Made by a program: the position numbers and the translations under genes. The notes below the pieces were generated by a model, which had not been told where the DNA came from, did not search any database, and was given only the letters and a program-made list of their open reading frames with translations. Of a DNA stretch of 64,000 nucleotides, positions 1 to 8,593 are shown in pieces. Within the stretch, counting starts at the first letter, position 1; every line of letters begins with the position of its first letter. The DNA is from an uncultured Mycoplasmatota bacterium (lineage in GTDB: Bacteria; Bacillota_I; Bacilli_A; RF39; UBA660): NCBI GenBank assembly GCA_900547225.1, contig URFW01000002.1, positions 124,001-188,000 of the forward strand, given 5' to 3'.

Positions 1-872
1 ATTATTTTCTTGTGCAAAATTTCAACACGCATTTCGTATTCCGGTGGATAAATATTAACACTTAATCCCCAGTTAAACCTTGTTCTTAACCTATCCTCTA
101 GTTTCTTTAAGTCATCTGGAGACCTATCTGATGAAATAATTATTTGTTTATTATCATCATATAAGTTATTAAAGGTATTAAAGAACTCTTGCTGTGTTTG
201 GGTAGCCCCTCCAAGGAACTGAATATCATCAATTATTAGGACATCTATTCCCCTATACTTATCTTTAAAGCTATCTATGTAGCTGAAATTAGTACCTGTT
301 TCGTCTTTTTTATTTAAGTTAAGAAAATCTGATATAAATTGTTCACTTGTTACGTATAGTACTTTCTTATTAGAGTTTTCAATTATATAGTTTCCTATCG
401 CATGCATAAGGTGTGTCTTACCAAGTCCACTATTTCCGTATAAAAACAGTGGATTATATGTTTTACCAGGATTTTCTGCAACTGATACTGCTGCCATATA
501 AGCAAACTTATTACTATCCCCTACTATAAACGAATCAAATGTATATTTAGAATTAAGATTTGATTTTTCGGGTGTATTAAGTGGGACTCCTATGTTTTCC
601 ACAGGAATACTGGTATTTGTTTTTACTTCATCTTCGAATACGAATTCAAAGTCAAAGCTAGTATTTGTTATTTCACTAAATACATCAGATATAGTTTGGT
701 ACCAAGTTTCTTGCAAGCTTTTCTTTTGTAGCGGCGAATCAACAAGTATTTTAGCTACATTATTATCAAGTGATACAAGCTTCGTGTTTTTAAACCAAGT
801 ATCATATGATAATGAAGATATCTTTGGTTTAATTTGCTCTAGGAAATTATCCCATAGATTATCTATGTTCAT
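1..872 (-). CDS. dnaA: Chromosomal replication initiator DnaA (N-terminal part, cut by window edge)
   Basis: DnaA binds DnaA boxes at the origin, unwinds DNA and recruits the helicase. Translating the minus strand from the ATG at 872 gives MNIDNLWDNFLEQIKP, a typical DnaA domain I start, then a variable linker and the AAA+ domain with the Walker A segment YGNSGLGKTHLMHAIGNY. About 290 codons are inside the window; the rest of AAA+ and the C-terminal box-binding domain lie beyond base 1. The start is fixed by a strong ribosome site (ggaggttat, minus strand) just upstream. The gene diverges from rpmH across the DnaA-box region, the usual Firmicute arrangement. I saw no convincing -35/-10 pair for it. 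Confidence 0.97.
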   Translation of the reverse strand, partial: MNIDNLWDNFLEQIKPKISSLSYDTWFKNTKLVSLDNNVAKILVDSPLQKKSLQETWYQTISDVFSEITNTSFDFEFVFEDEVKTNTSIPVENIGVPLNTPEKSNLNSKYTFDSFIVGDSNKFAYMAAVSVAENPGKTYNPLFLYGNSGLGKTHLMHAIGNYIIENSNKKVLYVTSEQFISDFLNLNKKDETGTNFSYIDSFKDKYRGIDVLIIDDIQFLGGATQTQQEFFNTFNNLYDDNKQIIISSDRSPDDLKKLEDRLRTRFNWGLSVNIYPPEYEMRVEILHKKI

Positions 873-880
873 AATAACCT

Positions 881-1340
881 CCTTTCCCCCATCAACTAAT
901 TAACTAATACACATAAAAAATAGTGTATAAAACCTCGGTTGTTTACATATATTTTACCAAAAAAACTGTGGAAAAACAATGTATAATGATGTAAGAATAC
1001 TTTTCCACAATAGTTATCCACAGGCAAAACCACCATATTTCAACAAAAAACGACAAAATCCACCTTTCCACAAAAAAATTATACACTTTAAAATTATAAA
1101 CATTTCAAAGTTTTCCACAGCCTGTTAATAATTAATGAAATTCTTATATTTTATAAGGAAAAATGGTACATACTTGTGGAAAAGTATGTGATTAACTATT
1201 TTACACTTAAAATTATAAATTTTAGAAAATGTGGAAAAAGACTTGACAAGAAAATAGGGTATTTAAACTAAATTTTAACCAAGTTACTAATTTTAAACAT
1301 TATAAACAACTTTATTTTAATATTATTTCTGTACATTAAA
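881..1340. other. oriC: Origin of replication region (DnaA-box cluster, oriC)
   Basis: This gene-free, very AT-rich stretch between dnaA and rpmH holds at least seven DnaA-box-like 9-mers. One matches the consensus exactly (TTATCCACA, 1014-1022). TTTTCCACA occurs at 1001-1009 and 1111-1119, and in reverse at 967-975, 1175-1183 and 1230-1238. CTTTCCACA is at 1064-1072. An 18-19 bp near-repeat (tacactt(t)aaaattataaa) occurs at 1082-1100 and 1202-1219. Position and content fit the upstream half of a bipartite Bacillus-type origin. The unwinding element would usually lie between dnaA and dnaN, outside the window. Confidence 0.88.
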
Positions 1341-1344
1341 AAGG

Positions 1345-1373
1345 TTGACAATTGGTAAAATAACACTTATAAT
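1345..1373 (+). promoter_or_regulatory. Housekeeping promoter of rpmH operon
   Basis: TTGACA at 1345-1350 and TATAAT at 1368-1373 are separated by 17 bases, a perfect sigma-A-type promoter. Transcription would start about 40 bases before the rpmH ribosome site (tggaggtg, 1411-1418). Confidence 0.9.
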
Positions 1374-1423
1374 AGTCGTGTTTAAAAAGAAAAAGACGAA
1401 AAAGAGAAATTGGAGGTGTAAAG

Positions 1424-1552
1424 ATGAAAAGACCTTTTCAACCAAATAACCATAAGAGAAAGAAAAATCACGGTTTTTTTGCAAGAAAATTAGCTGGAAC
1501 TAATGTTATTAATAAAAGAAGAGCAAAAGGACGTAAAAAATTATCAGCATAA
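1424..1552 (+). CDS. rpmH: 50S ribosomal protein L34
   Basis: This 42-residue basic protein of the large ribosomal subunit starts MKRPFQPNNHKRKKNHGFF and ends RRAKGRKKLSA. Those two blocks are the family signature. The central part is two residues shorter than the usual 44. The ATG follows a good ribosome site (ggaggtg) and the strong promoter at 1345-1373. It leads the rpmH-rnpA-yidC-jag operon. Confidence 0.97.
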   Translation: MKRPFQPNNHKRKKNHGFFARKLAGTNVINKRRAKGRKKLSA

Positions 1553-1598
1553 TTCCACTTATTTAGGTAAGTGGTTTTTTGTTATTAGAGGTGCATTT

Positions 1599-1925
1599 AT
1601 GAAAAAAATAAACATAGTTAAGGAAAAAAAAGATTTTGATAAAGCATTTAAATTAAGAAATCAAATATACTCTAAATATGCTTATATATATATTAAGGAT
1701 AATGAAGCAGAAAATTATAGATTTGGAATATGTGTTTCAAAAAAGTTGGGAAACGCAGTTACAAGGAATTTAATAAAAAGAAGAGTAAAGGATATAATTG
1801 ATAAATCTAAGTTGCATTTTGCTAATAAAGATTATATAATTGTATTAAAGAAAAGTGCGGTAAGCGCCCAGTATTTAGAATTAAAGGAAGATTTAATTAG
1901 TGTTTTAAAAAAATTTGATAGATAG
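1599..1925 (+). CDS. rnpA: Ribonuclease P protein component
   Basis: RnpA is the protein subunit of RNase P, which with its RNA matures tRNA 5' ends. The 108-residue product MKKINIVKEKKDFDKAFKLR... carries the family core FGICVSKKLGNAVTRNLIKR followed by VKDII, the RNR motif that contacts RNA. The reading frame is open further upstream, but the start is placed at 1599 because it gives the usual N-terminus and sits behind the ribosome site agaggtgc. It lies 46 bases downstream of rpmH and 14 upstream of yidC, so is cotranscribed. Confidence 0.95.
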   Translation: MKKINIVKEKKDFDKAFKLRNQIYSKYAYIYIKDNEAENYRFGICVSKKLGNAVTRNLIKRRVKDIIDKSKLHFANKDYIIVLKKSAVSAQYLELKEDLISVLKKFDR

Positions 1926-1939
1926 GAGAAAATAGCTAG

Positions 1940-2932
1940 ATGAAAAAACTAAAGAAAATAGGGAAGATATTGATAGTTTTTTTACTAGTTTTTTTATTAA
2001 CTGGTTGTACTAAACAATTAGTTGTTGAAAAAACAAATGATAAAGGTAAAAAAACTAAAACTGTAGTAAGATATATAAAAGGAAAGAATGCAACTGGTCA
2101 GTCTTTAACGGAAAATATAATTTGTAAGCCAACTGAAAAAGAACTTATAAAGGTTTATAAAGATAATAAAGTTAATACTGATAAGTTAGTAGATTGTAAG
2201 AACTTCGTACCAAAGGTAAAAGCAAGTGAAGGATTATGGGATAACATTTTTATAAAACCTCTTGCTTGGTTAATATTAAAATTAGGATATTTGGTTAAAA
2301 ACTTTGGTCTTGCTGTAATACTTGCAGGATTTGCTATTAGATTAATTTTATATCCAGTAACAAATAAAAGTGCAATGCAATCTGAAAATTTAAAAAAGGC
2401 ACAACCAGAATTACAAAGGCTAGAAAAGAAATATGCTAACAAAATGGATGATCAACAAGCTATGATGGCTAAGTCACAAGAAATGATGGCAATTTATAAA
2501 AAATATAATATATCATTATTCTCAGGATGCTTAATTGCAATTATTCAGTTACCATTATTTATTGCTTTCTTAGAAGCCATAAACAGAACTCCAGCGATAT
2601 TTGAAGGTAAATTCTTAGGATTACAACTTGGAACAACACCTTGGTTTGCTTTATCTAAAGGAAACTTCTGGTATTTGATAATTCCAGTAATCGTATTTAT
2701 CGTAACTTTCTTCTCATTAAAACTAAACGGAACACAAGCTACTGATAATTCAAATCCAGCTGCAGGTTCTACAAAAATGATGATGAATATGATGGTAGTT
2801 GTAATAACTATTAGTTCATTCCAACTATCAACAGCAATTGGTTTATACTGGATAACTTCAAGTTTATTTACGGTTATTCAAAATTTACTAGTAGCAAGGA
2901 GTGGTAATAGTGCAAAAATTAAAAAGTCATAA
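1940..2932 (+). CDS. yidC: Membrane protein insertase YidC (SpoIIIJ-type lipoprotein)
   Basis: YidC inserts and folds membrane proteins, alone or with SecYEG. In Bacillus the paralogue in this position (SpoIIIJ) is also needed for forespore gene expression. The 330-residue product has a lipoprotein signal with lipobox LLTGC (Cys23). About 75 extracellular residues follow, then five membrane segments. The conserved substrate-binding arginine is visible in the first of these (GFAIRLILYPVTNKS), and the cytoplasmic hairpin is rich in Q, M and K. It overlaps the start of jag. The spoIIIJ role is inferred from position and from the other sporulation genes here. Confidence 0.95.
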   Translation: MKKLKKIGKILIVFLLVFLLTGCTKQLVVEKTNDKGKKTKTVVRYIKGKNATGQSLTENIICKPTEKELIKVYKDNKVNTDKLVDCKNFVPKVKASEGLWDNIFIKPLAWLILKLGYLVKNFGLAVILAGFAIRLILYPVTNKSAMQSENLKKAQPELQRLEKKYANKMDDQQAMMAKSQEMMAIYKKYNISLFSGCLIAIIQLPLFIAFLEAINRTPAIFEGKFLGLQLGTTPWFALSKGNFWYLIIPVIVFIVTFFSLKLNGTQATDNSNPAAGSTKMMMNMMVVVITISSFQLSTAIGLYWITSSLFTVIQNLLVARSGNSAKIKKS

Positions 2933-3533
2933 ATATGAAGGAAAAAATAGTGAAGAATTATTAAACAAGGCTTTAAACGAACTTAATGCATCAACTGATG
3001 AAGTATATACAAGCATTAAAGAAGAAGCTAAAACTGGTTTATTTAAGTCTAAAAAATATGAATTAACAGTTGTTTTAAAAGATGATGTAGTAGAATATAT
3101 AAAATCTTACTTAAAAGAAATAACTAGTCTTATGGGAATAAGTGTTGAGTTTGAAACACAAAAAAGACCAAATTATATAAAAGTTAATATGATGTCGGAT
3201 AACAGTTCTATTTTAATCGGAAAAAATGGTAGGACAATGTCTTCACTTCAAGATTTATTAAGACAATCAATTCAAAGTAAGTTAGGAACTAGAGTAAACG
3301 TTATTTTAGATGCTAATGATTATAAAGAAAAACAAGAAAAGAACATTGAACGTTTAGCAGTTAAATTAGCTAAAGACGTTGTAAAAACTAATATAGAAGT
3401 TAAAATGGATAGGATGAACTCATATGAAAGAAGATTAGTTCATAACAGATTATCTAATTTTAAAGGAGTTACAACAGAAAGTACTGGTGAAGAACCAAAT
3501 AGATGTGTTGTAATTAAACCTGTGGAGAAATAG
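2910..3533 (+). CDS. jag: RNA-binding protein Jag/KhpB (Jag-N, KH and R3H domains)
   Basis: Jag (KhpB) is an RNA-binding regulator linked to cell division and elongation in Gram-positive bacteria. Three parts are visible in about 207 residues. An N-terminal Jag-N segment (KYEGKNSEELLNKALNEL) comes first. A KH domain with the GKNGR loop (SILIGKNGRTMSSLQDLL) is in the middle. A C-terminal R3H-like segment (MNSYERRLVHNRLSNF) follows. The GTG at 2910 is preferred over the in-frame GTG at 2901, because it lies 8 bases after aaggag (2896-2901). The start overlaps the end of yidC, which suggests translational coupling. Confidence 0.93.
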   Translation: MQKLKSHKYEGKNSEELLNKALNELNASTDEVYTSIKEEAKTGLFKSKKYELTVVLKDDVVEYIKSYLKEITSLMGISVEFETQKRPNYIKVNMMSDNSSILIGKNGRTMSSLQDLLRQSIQSKLGTRVNVILDANDYKEKQEKNIERLAVKLAKDVVKTNIEVKMDRMNSYERRLVHNRLSNFKGVTTESTGEEPNRCVVIKPVEK

Positions 3534-3561
3534 AAATATTTCTTCTTTTTATTTTTTAATA

Positions 3562-3570
3562 TGTTATAAT
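3562..3570 (+). promoter_or_regulatory. Extended -10 promoter of mnmE
   Basis: The nine bases TGTTATAAT form an extended -10 element 27 bases before the mnmE GTG. No good -35 is seen, which is usual for this class. The same TGnTATAAT pattern precedes several other genes here (for example rpiB, hpf, yvlD, ychF and rplI). Confidence 0.65.
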
Positions 3571-3597
3571 ACTTCTAACAAAGGGATGTGATTTAAA

Positions 3598-4941
3598 GTG
3601 AATGATACAATAGTTGCAATATCAACAGCACTTGGAGAAGGTGCAATATCTATTATTAGAGTATCAGGAGATGATGCTATAAAAATAATTAATCCTTTAT
3701 TTGATGGTAAAGATTTAGAAAAAGCATCAAGTCATACGATAAATTATGGTCATATAGTATATAATGATGAAATTATAGACGAGGTATTATTATCAATTAT
3801 GAAAGCACCTAAAACGTATACAAAAGAAGATGTAATAGAAATAAACACTCATGGATCAATTGCAGTTGTTAATAAAATAATGGAAATATTACTTCTTGAA
3901 GGTTGCAGATTAGCAGAACCTGGTGAATTTACTAAAAGGGCATTTTTAAATGGTAGAATAGATTTGACCGAATCAGAAGGGGTTATGGACTTAATAAATT
4001 CTGAAACAGAACTAACTAGAAAAATGGCTATTAATGAGTTATCTGGGAATGTTTCTAGGTTAATAACAGATACAAGAGAAGATATAATAAGTTTAATATC
4101 TAATATAGAAGTAAATATAGATTATCCAGAATATGAAGATATAGAAGTAGTAACAATAAACAAAATAAGAGAAAAAGTAAGAGAAATAAAAGAAAAATTA
4201 TTAAAGACATTAAAATTATCAGAGGATGGAAAAATATTAAAAGATGGTATTAAAACTGTTATATTAGGAAAACCAAACGTAGGTAAATCAAGTCTTTTAA
4301 ATGCTTTATTAGAAGAAGAAAAAGCCATTGTAACAGATGTAAAAGGTACAACTCGTGATATAGTAGAAGGAAGTATTTTAGTAGGTGGTGTAAAACTTAA
4401 TTTAATAGATACAGCAGGTGTTAGAAAATCAGATGATATAGTTGAAAAAATAGGTATTGAAAAGAGTTTAAACTTAATAGATGAAGCAGAGTTAGTATTA
4501 CTTATTTTGGATGCTAGTTGCCATTTAAGTGAGGAAGATAAGTATTTGCTAGAAAAAACTAAAGATAAAAAAAGAATTATAATAATGAATAAAATAGATT
4601 TAAAGTTAAATAATTCTTATATGGATGATGTTATAAAAATAAGTGCTAAAAATAACGAGGGAATAGAAGATATAAAAGATGCAATAAAAAAATTGTTTAA
4701 CGTTGGAACATTTATGAGCAAAAACTTAACATTTTTTACTAATGTAAGACAAATATCTTTATTAAAGTCTGCTATTAAATCATTAGAAGACGTAGAACAA
4801 GGTATTAAAGAAGAAAGAGAAATAGATATGATTGAAATAGATTTAAAATTGGTATGGGAAAAACTAGGAGATATAATAGGAGCTAATTACACGGAAGAAT
4901 TAATTGATAATTTGTTTAGTAGATTTTGTTTAGGAAAGTAG
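3598..4941 (+). CDS. mnmE: tRNA modification GTPase MnmE
   Basis: MnmE works with MnmG to modify wobble uridine 34 of certain tRNAs (cmnm5U), using GTP, methylene-tetrahydrofolate and glycine. The 447-residue product has the N-terminal folate-binding domain. The G domain is inserted in the helical domain, with G1 GKPNVGKSS near residues 224-232, TTRD as G2, DTAG as G3 and NKID as G4. The C-terminus NLFSRFCLGK contains the essential Cys of the CxGK motif. Start is GTG after aaaggatg-like spacing. In most relatives mnmG follows at once; here a nuclease gene is inserted between them. Confidence 0.97.
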   Translation: MNDTIVAISTALGEGAISIIRVSGDDAIKIINPLFDGKDLEKASSHTINYGHIVYNDEIIDEVLLSIMKAPKTYTKEDVIEINTHGSIAVVNKIMEILLLEGCRLAEPGEFTKRAFLNGRIDLTESEGVMDLINSETELTRKMAINELSGNVSRLITDTREDIISLISNIEVNIDYPEYEDIEVVTINKIREKVREIKEKLLKTLKLSEDGKILKDGIKTVILGKPNVGKSSLLNALLEEEKAIVTDVKGTTRDIVEGSILVGGVKLNLIDTAGVRKSDDIVEKIGIEKSLNLIDEAELVLLILDASCHLSEEDKYLLEKTKDKKRIIIMNKIDLKLNNSYMDDVIKISAKNNEGIEDIKDAIKKLFNVGTFMSKNLTFFTNVRQISLLKSAIKSLEDVEQGIKEEREIDMIEIDLKLVWEKLGDIIGANYTEELIDNLFSRFCLGK

Positions 4942-4953
4942 ATACATTTTAAG

Positions 4954-4978
4954 AACTTGGATTTATCCAAGTTTTTAT
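4954..4978 (+). terminator. Rho-independent terminator after mnmE
   Basis: Inverted repeat aacttgga (4954-4961) / tccaagtt (4966-4973) with a 4-base loop and a following T-rich run. It separates mnmE from the inserted nuclease gene. Confidence 0.85.
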
Positions 4979-5050
4979 TATATGTGACATAATATGAGCT
5001 TTTTTTCAAATTACATATATATAATAGATGAATTTGAGGAGGAGCTTATT

Positions 5051-5968
5051 ATGAATTATTACGAAGAAATAAAAGATTTGATAGAAAAAAAGGAAGTAAA
5101 AGATGGGGTAAGAAGACTTAGTTATAATAGTGATAAGTTAAAAACTTATTATGAAATAGGCAAGTTATTAGTAGAAGCACAAGGCGGAGAAAAGAAAACT
5201 AGGTATGGTGATATGTTAATAAAAAAGTGGTCGAAAAAATTAATGAAAGATTATGGCAAAGGATACTCTATCACCAACTTAAAAAACATGAGGAAATTCT
5301 ATATAATACAAAAAGGTCAGCCACTGGTTGACCGATTAACTTGGACTAATTGGACATTATTATTTCCAATTAAAAATGAAAATGAAAGAAATTATTACAT
5401 AAATCAGTGTATTTTAAATAATTTATCTAAAAGAGAACTTGCAAAACTTATAAAAGAAAAGGCTTATGATAGACTATCTTACGCTGATAAAAATAACATC
5501 AAGATTATAAATTTTAAAAATGAAGCTAGTTATAGTTTAAAAGATATGCTTTTAGACCCAATTATAATAAAATTACCTAAAAATGAAAACATAAGTGAAA
5601 AAGTACTAAAAAAATACATATTAGATGAATTAAGGGATTTTTTCTTACAATTAGGTTCAGGATTTCTGTATGCTGGAAGTGAGTATAAATTAGATTATTA
5701 TGGAAAACATTTTTATGTGGATATACTTTTATTTAACATTAATTTAAATTGTTATATTCCGGTAGAACTAAAGCTTAATAGTACTAATTATAAAGATGTA
5801 AGCCAGGTTCAGTTATATAGAAAAATAATAGATAACACCATAAAAAAGAAGTATCATAACAAAAGTATAGGATTAATTATATCTAAAAAGAATGATAATT
5901 TTATATTTGAATACGTAAATGATGAGGGAGTTTATTTAATTAGTTATGATTTAGAAAAAGTTATATAA
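5051..5968 (+). CDS. DUF1016 / YhcG-family PD-(D/E)XK nuclease
   Basis: The 305-residue protein has an N-terminal DUF1016_N-like part (YYEIGKLLVEAQGG, GYSITNLKNMRKFY, LTWTNWTLLF) that may bind DNA or a partner. The C-terminal nuclease fold carries the segment YYGKHFYVDILLFN and then VELK. The likely catalytic set is Asp224, Glu239 and Lys241. Family members are predicted DNA nucleases found in accessory and restriction-linked contexts; their substrate is unclear. The start at 5051 follows the strong ribosome site gaggaggagctt. The frame is open upstream but lacks a site. It is flanked by the mnmE terminator and a separate mnmG promoter, so it looks like a single-gene insertion. No methylase or specificity subunit is adjacent. 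Confidence 0.85.
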   Translation: MNYYEEIKDLIEKKEVKDGVRRLSYNSDKLKTYYEIGKLLVEAQGGEKKTRYGDMLIKKWSKKLMKDYGKGYSITNLKNMRKFYIIQKGQPLVDRLTWTNWTLLFPIKNENERNYYINQCILNNLSKRELAKLIKEKAYDRLSYADKNNIKIINFKNEASYSLKDMLLDPIIIKLPKNENISEKVLKKYILDELRDFFLQLGSGFLYAGSEYKLDYYGKHFYVDILLFNINLNCYIPVELKLNSTNYKDVSQVQLYRKIIDNTIKKKYHNKSIGLIISKKNDNFIFEYVNDEGVYLISYDLEKVI

Positions 5969-6036
5969 AATTTTAATAACTAATTAACTTTTTTATCATA
6001 TTATTGTATAATACCAAAAGAAAAGCAGGTGAAAGT

Positions 6037-7851
6037 ATGAAATATGATGTTATAGTTGTTGGAGCAGGACACGCTGGATGTGAGGCAGCACTTGCGTGTG
6101 CAAGAATGAAAAAAAATACGCTTCTTATAACAATTAATATTGATAATATAGCAGATATGCCTTGTAATCCTTCTATAGGAGGTTCAGCTAAAGGTATTGT
6201 TGTAAGAGAAATTGATGCATTAGGTGGTGAAATGGGACGTAATGCAGATAAAACTCTTCTTCAAATGAAGATGCTTAATCGCTCTAAGGGACCTGCTGTT
6301 AGAAGTTTAAGAAGTCAGGCTGATAAAGTAACTTATAAAAAAGAAATGTTAAAAACATTAAGAAATACAGAAAATTTAACTATTAAAGAAGCAATAGTAT
6401 CTGACCTTTTAGTAGAAAATAACAAAATTGTTGGTATAACAACTGAAGATGGAGAAACAATTTATTGTAAAGCTTGTATATTAACTACTGGTACTTATTT
6501 AAAAGCTGATATATTAGTAGGAGATAAAAGGACTAAAGAAGGTCCACATGGCGAAAAAAGAGCTAATTTTTTAAGTGACAATTTAGAAAAATTAGGTTTT
6601 AAATTACTTAGGTTAAAAACGGGAACACCACCTCGTATAGAAAGATCTTCAATTGATTTTAGTGTACTTAAAAGAGAAGACGGAGACGACTGTAAGCTAA
6701 CTTTTTCATTTGATGATATAGCATATTATGATTATAAAAACCAGGTACCTTGCTATTTAACTTATACTAACTTAAAAACTCATAAAATAATTATGGATAA
6801 CTTAAATAAATCCGCTATGTATGGTGGTTTTTATGAAAAATTAGGAACAGGGCCTAGGTACTGTCCTTCAATAGAAGATAAGGTGGTTCGTTTTAAAGAT
6901 AAAGAAAGACATCAATTATTTTTGGAACCAGAAAGCATGTATTATGATGATATATATTTACAAGGTTTTTCAACTTCTATGCCGCACGACGTTCAAGAAG
7001 ATATGGTTCACTCTTTAAAGGGATTAGAACACGCTAAAATATTAAGATATGCTTATGCAATAGAATATGATGCGATAGATCCACTTCAATTAAAATCATC
7101 TTTAGAGACAAAGGTGGTGGAAAACTTATTTACTGCGGGTCAAATAAATGGTACCTCGGGGTATGAAGAGGCCGCAGGTCAAGGTATAGTAGCGGGTATT
7201 AATGCTAGTTTAAAATTAGATAATAAAGAACCTTTAATCCTTTCTAGAAGTGATGCTTATATTGGTGTTTTAATAGATGATTTAGTAACAAAAGGAACTA
7301 TAGAACCATATAGATTACTTACTTCTCGTGCAGAATTTAGACTTTTACTAAGAAGTGATAATGCCGATTTAAGATTAAGTGAAAAAGCTTATAAAATAGG
7401 TTTATTAAGTGAAGAAAGACATAATAAATTATTAAATAAAATAGAAGAAATAAAAGAAATAGAAGAGGATATTAAAAATATTACTTTTCCTAAGGAAAAA
7501 TGCAACTTATCAGAATATTTAAAAAGACCGGAAGTTAAAATAATAGATTATGTGGATAAATTAAATAAAAAATATAGTAAAGAAGCATTAGAACAAGTAG
7601 AAATTAATCATAAATATGAAGGTTATATTATTAAAGCTAAAAAAGAAGCAGAAAAAATGATTAAGTTAGGTAAAAAACAGATACCAGAAGATATAGATTA
7701 TGAAAAAGTTGATAATTTAGCTACTGAAGCAAGACAAAAACTTGAAAAAATAAGACCAAGAACCATTGATCAGGCAACACGTATTAGTGGTGTTAATCCA
7801 TCAGATATAGCAATTTTAATGGTTTATTTAAAGAGGTTTTATAATGAATAA
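6037..7851 (+). CDS. mnmG: tRNA uridine-5-carboxymethylaminomethyl modification enzyme MnmG
   Basis: MnmG is the FAD- and NADH-dependent partner of MnmE in making cmnm5U34. The 604-residue product begins MKYDVIVVGAGHAGCEAALA, the FAD-binding dinucleotide fold. It contains MPCNPSIGGSAKG and the later family block GTSGYEEAAGQGIVAGINA. The C-terminal helical domain ends ISGVNPSDIAILMVYLKR. The start at 6037 is chosen over an upstream in-frame TTG because it gives the standard N-terminus and follows gcaggtgaaa. TATAAT at 6007-6012 suggests its own promoter. It overlaps rsmG by 8 bases. Confidence 0.97.
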   Translation: MKYDVIVVGAGHAGCEAALACARMKKNTLLITINIDNIADMPCNPSIGGSAKGIVVREIDALGGEMGRNADKTLLQMKMLNRSKGPAVRSLRSQADKVTYKKEMLKTLRNTENLTIKEAIVSDLLVENNKIVGITTEDGETIYCKACILTTGTYLKADILVGDKRTKEGPHGEKRANFLSDNLEKLGFKLLRLKTGTPPRIERSSIDFSVLKREDGDDCKLTFSFDDIAYYDYKNQVPCYLTYTNLKTHKIIMDNLNKSAMYGGFYEKLGTGPRYCPSIEDKVVRFKDKERHQLFLEPESMYYDDIYLQGFSTSMPHDVQEDMVHSLKGLEHAKILRYAYAIEYDAIDPLQLKSSLETKVVENLFTAGQINGTSGYEEAAGQGIVAGINASLKLDNKEPLILSRSDAYIGVLIDDLVTKGTIEPYRLLTSRAEFRLLLRSDNADLRLSEKAYKIGLLSEERHNKLLNKIEEIKEIEEDIKNITFPKEKCNLSEYLKRPEVKIIDYVDKLNKKYSKEALEQVEINHKYEGYIIKAKKEAEKMIKLGKKQIPEDIDYEKVDNLATEARQKLEKIRPRTIDQATRISGVNPSDIAILMVYLKRFYNE

Positions 7852-8545
7852 AGAAGAATTTGTAAAAGAAGTAGAAAAGTTAGGTATAAGTGTAGATGAT
7901 AAAATACTTAAGAGTTTAAATACTTATTATGAAATGTTAATAGATTATAATAGTCATACAAATTTAACTAGAATAACTGATGAAGAAGAAGTATATTTAA
8001 AACATTTTTATGATAGTTTAACTCTAATTAAGGCAGTTAAATTAAATAACCAGACTCTTCTTGACGTAGGAACGGGAGCGGGATTTCCCGGCTTAGTTTT
8101 AAAAATAGTATTTCCAAATCTTAAAGTAACACTAGTTGACTCTTTAAATAAAAGAATTATATTCTTAAAAAGTGTTATAGAAAAGTTAAATTTAAAAGGT
8201 ATTAATGCTATTCATGAAAGGATAGAAGACTATGCAAAAATAAGTAGAGAATCCTTTGATATAGTAACTTCTCGTGCGGTAGCATCCCTTCCTGTTTTAT
8301 CAGAAATGTGCATTCCTTTAGTTTGTGAGAAAGGATTGTTTATTCCAATGAAAGCAGATGCAAAAGATGAGATAAAATCATCACAAAACGCTATAAAAAC
8401 ACTAGGAGGAGTGTTAAGAGATACCATTTTATTTAAACTACCAAAGGATGCGGGAGAAAGAACTTTAATAATTATAGAAAAAATTAATAAAACAAGTGTT
8501 AAATATCCAAGAAAATTTAGTGAAATTAAGAAAAAGCCATTGTAA
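7844..8545 (+). CDS. rsmG: 16S rRNA (guanine527-N7)-methyltransferase RsmG
   Basis: RsmG (GidB) methylates G527 of 16S rRNA using S-adenosylmethionine; loss gives low-level streptomycin resistance in other bacteria. The 233-residue protein has the SAM-binding motif LLDVGTGAGFPGLVLKI, followed by LVDSLNKRIIFLK and VTSRAVASL, all typical of the family. The N-terminal helical part NTYYEMLIDYNSHTNLTRI is also standard. It overlaps mnmG by 8 bases, so translation is probably coupled. The terminator at 8531-8560 covers its last codons. Confidence 0.96.
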   Translation: MNKEEFVKEVEKLGISVDDKILKSLNTYYEMLIDYNSHTNLTRITDEEEVYLKHFYDSLTLIKAVKLNNQTLLDVGTGAGFPGLVLKIVFPNLKVTLVDSLNKRIIFLKSVIEKLNLKGINAIHERIEDYAKISRESFDIVTSRAVASLPVLSEMCIPLVCEKGLFIPMKADAKDEIKSSQNAIKTLGGVLRDTILFKLPKDAGERTLIIIEKINKTSVKYPRKFSEIKKKPL

Positions 8546-8560
8546 TAAGGGCTTTTTTAT
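8531..8560 (+). terminator. Terminator at the end of rsmG
   Basis: Stem aaaaagcc (8531-8538) / ggcttttt (8550-8557) followed by more T. The left arm lies within the last rsmG codons. Confidence 0.8.
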
Positions 8561-8593
8561 TATATTATTATATTAAAGATAGGGGATGGCAAT

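Noticed and set aside
592..903. Open frame on + strand opposite dnaA
   Set aside because: Antisense shadow of dnaA; no ribosome site and no protein-like composition.
1241..1272. Second promoter with TTGACA at 1243-1248
   Set aside because: No acceptable -10 at 16-18 bases; the promoter at 1345-1373 is far better.
3527..3556. Terminator after jag
   Set aside because: Only a short loop-less palindrome (agaaatatttct) before T-rich sequence; too weak to call.
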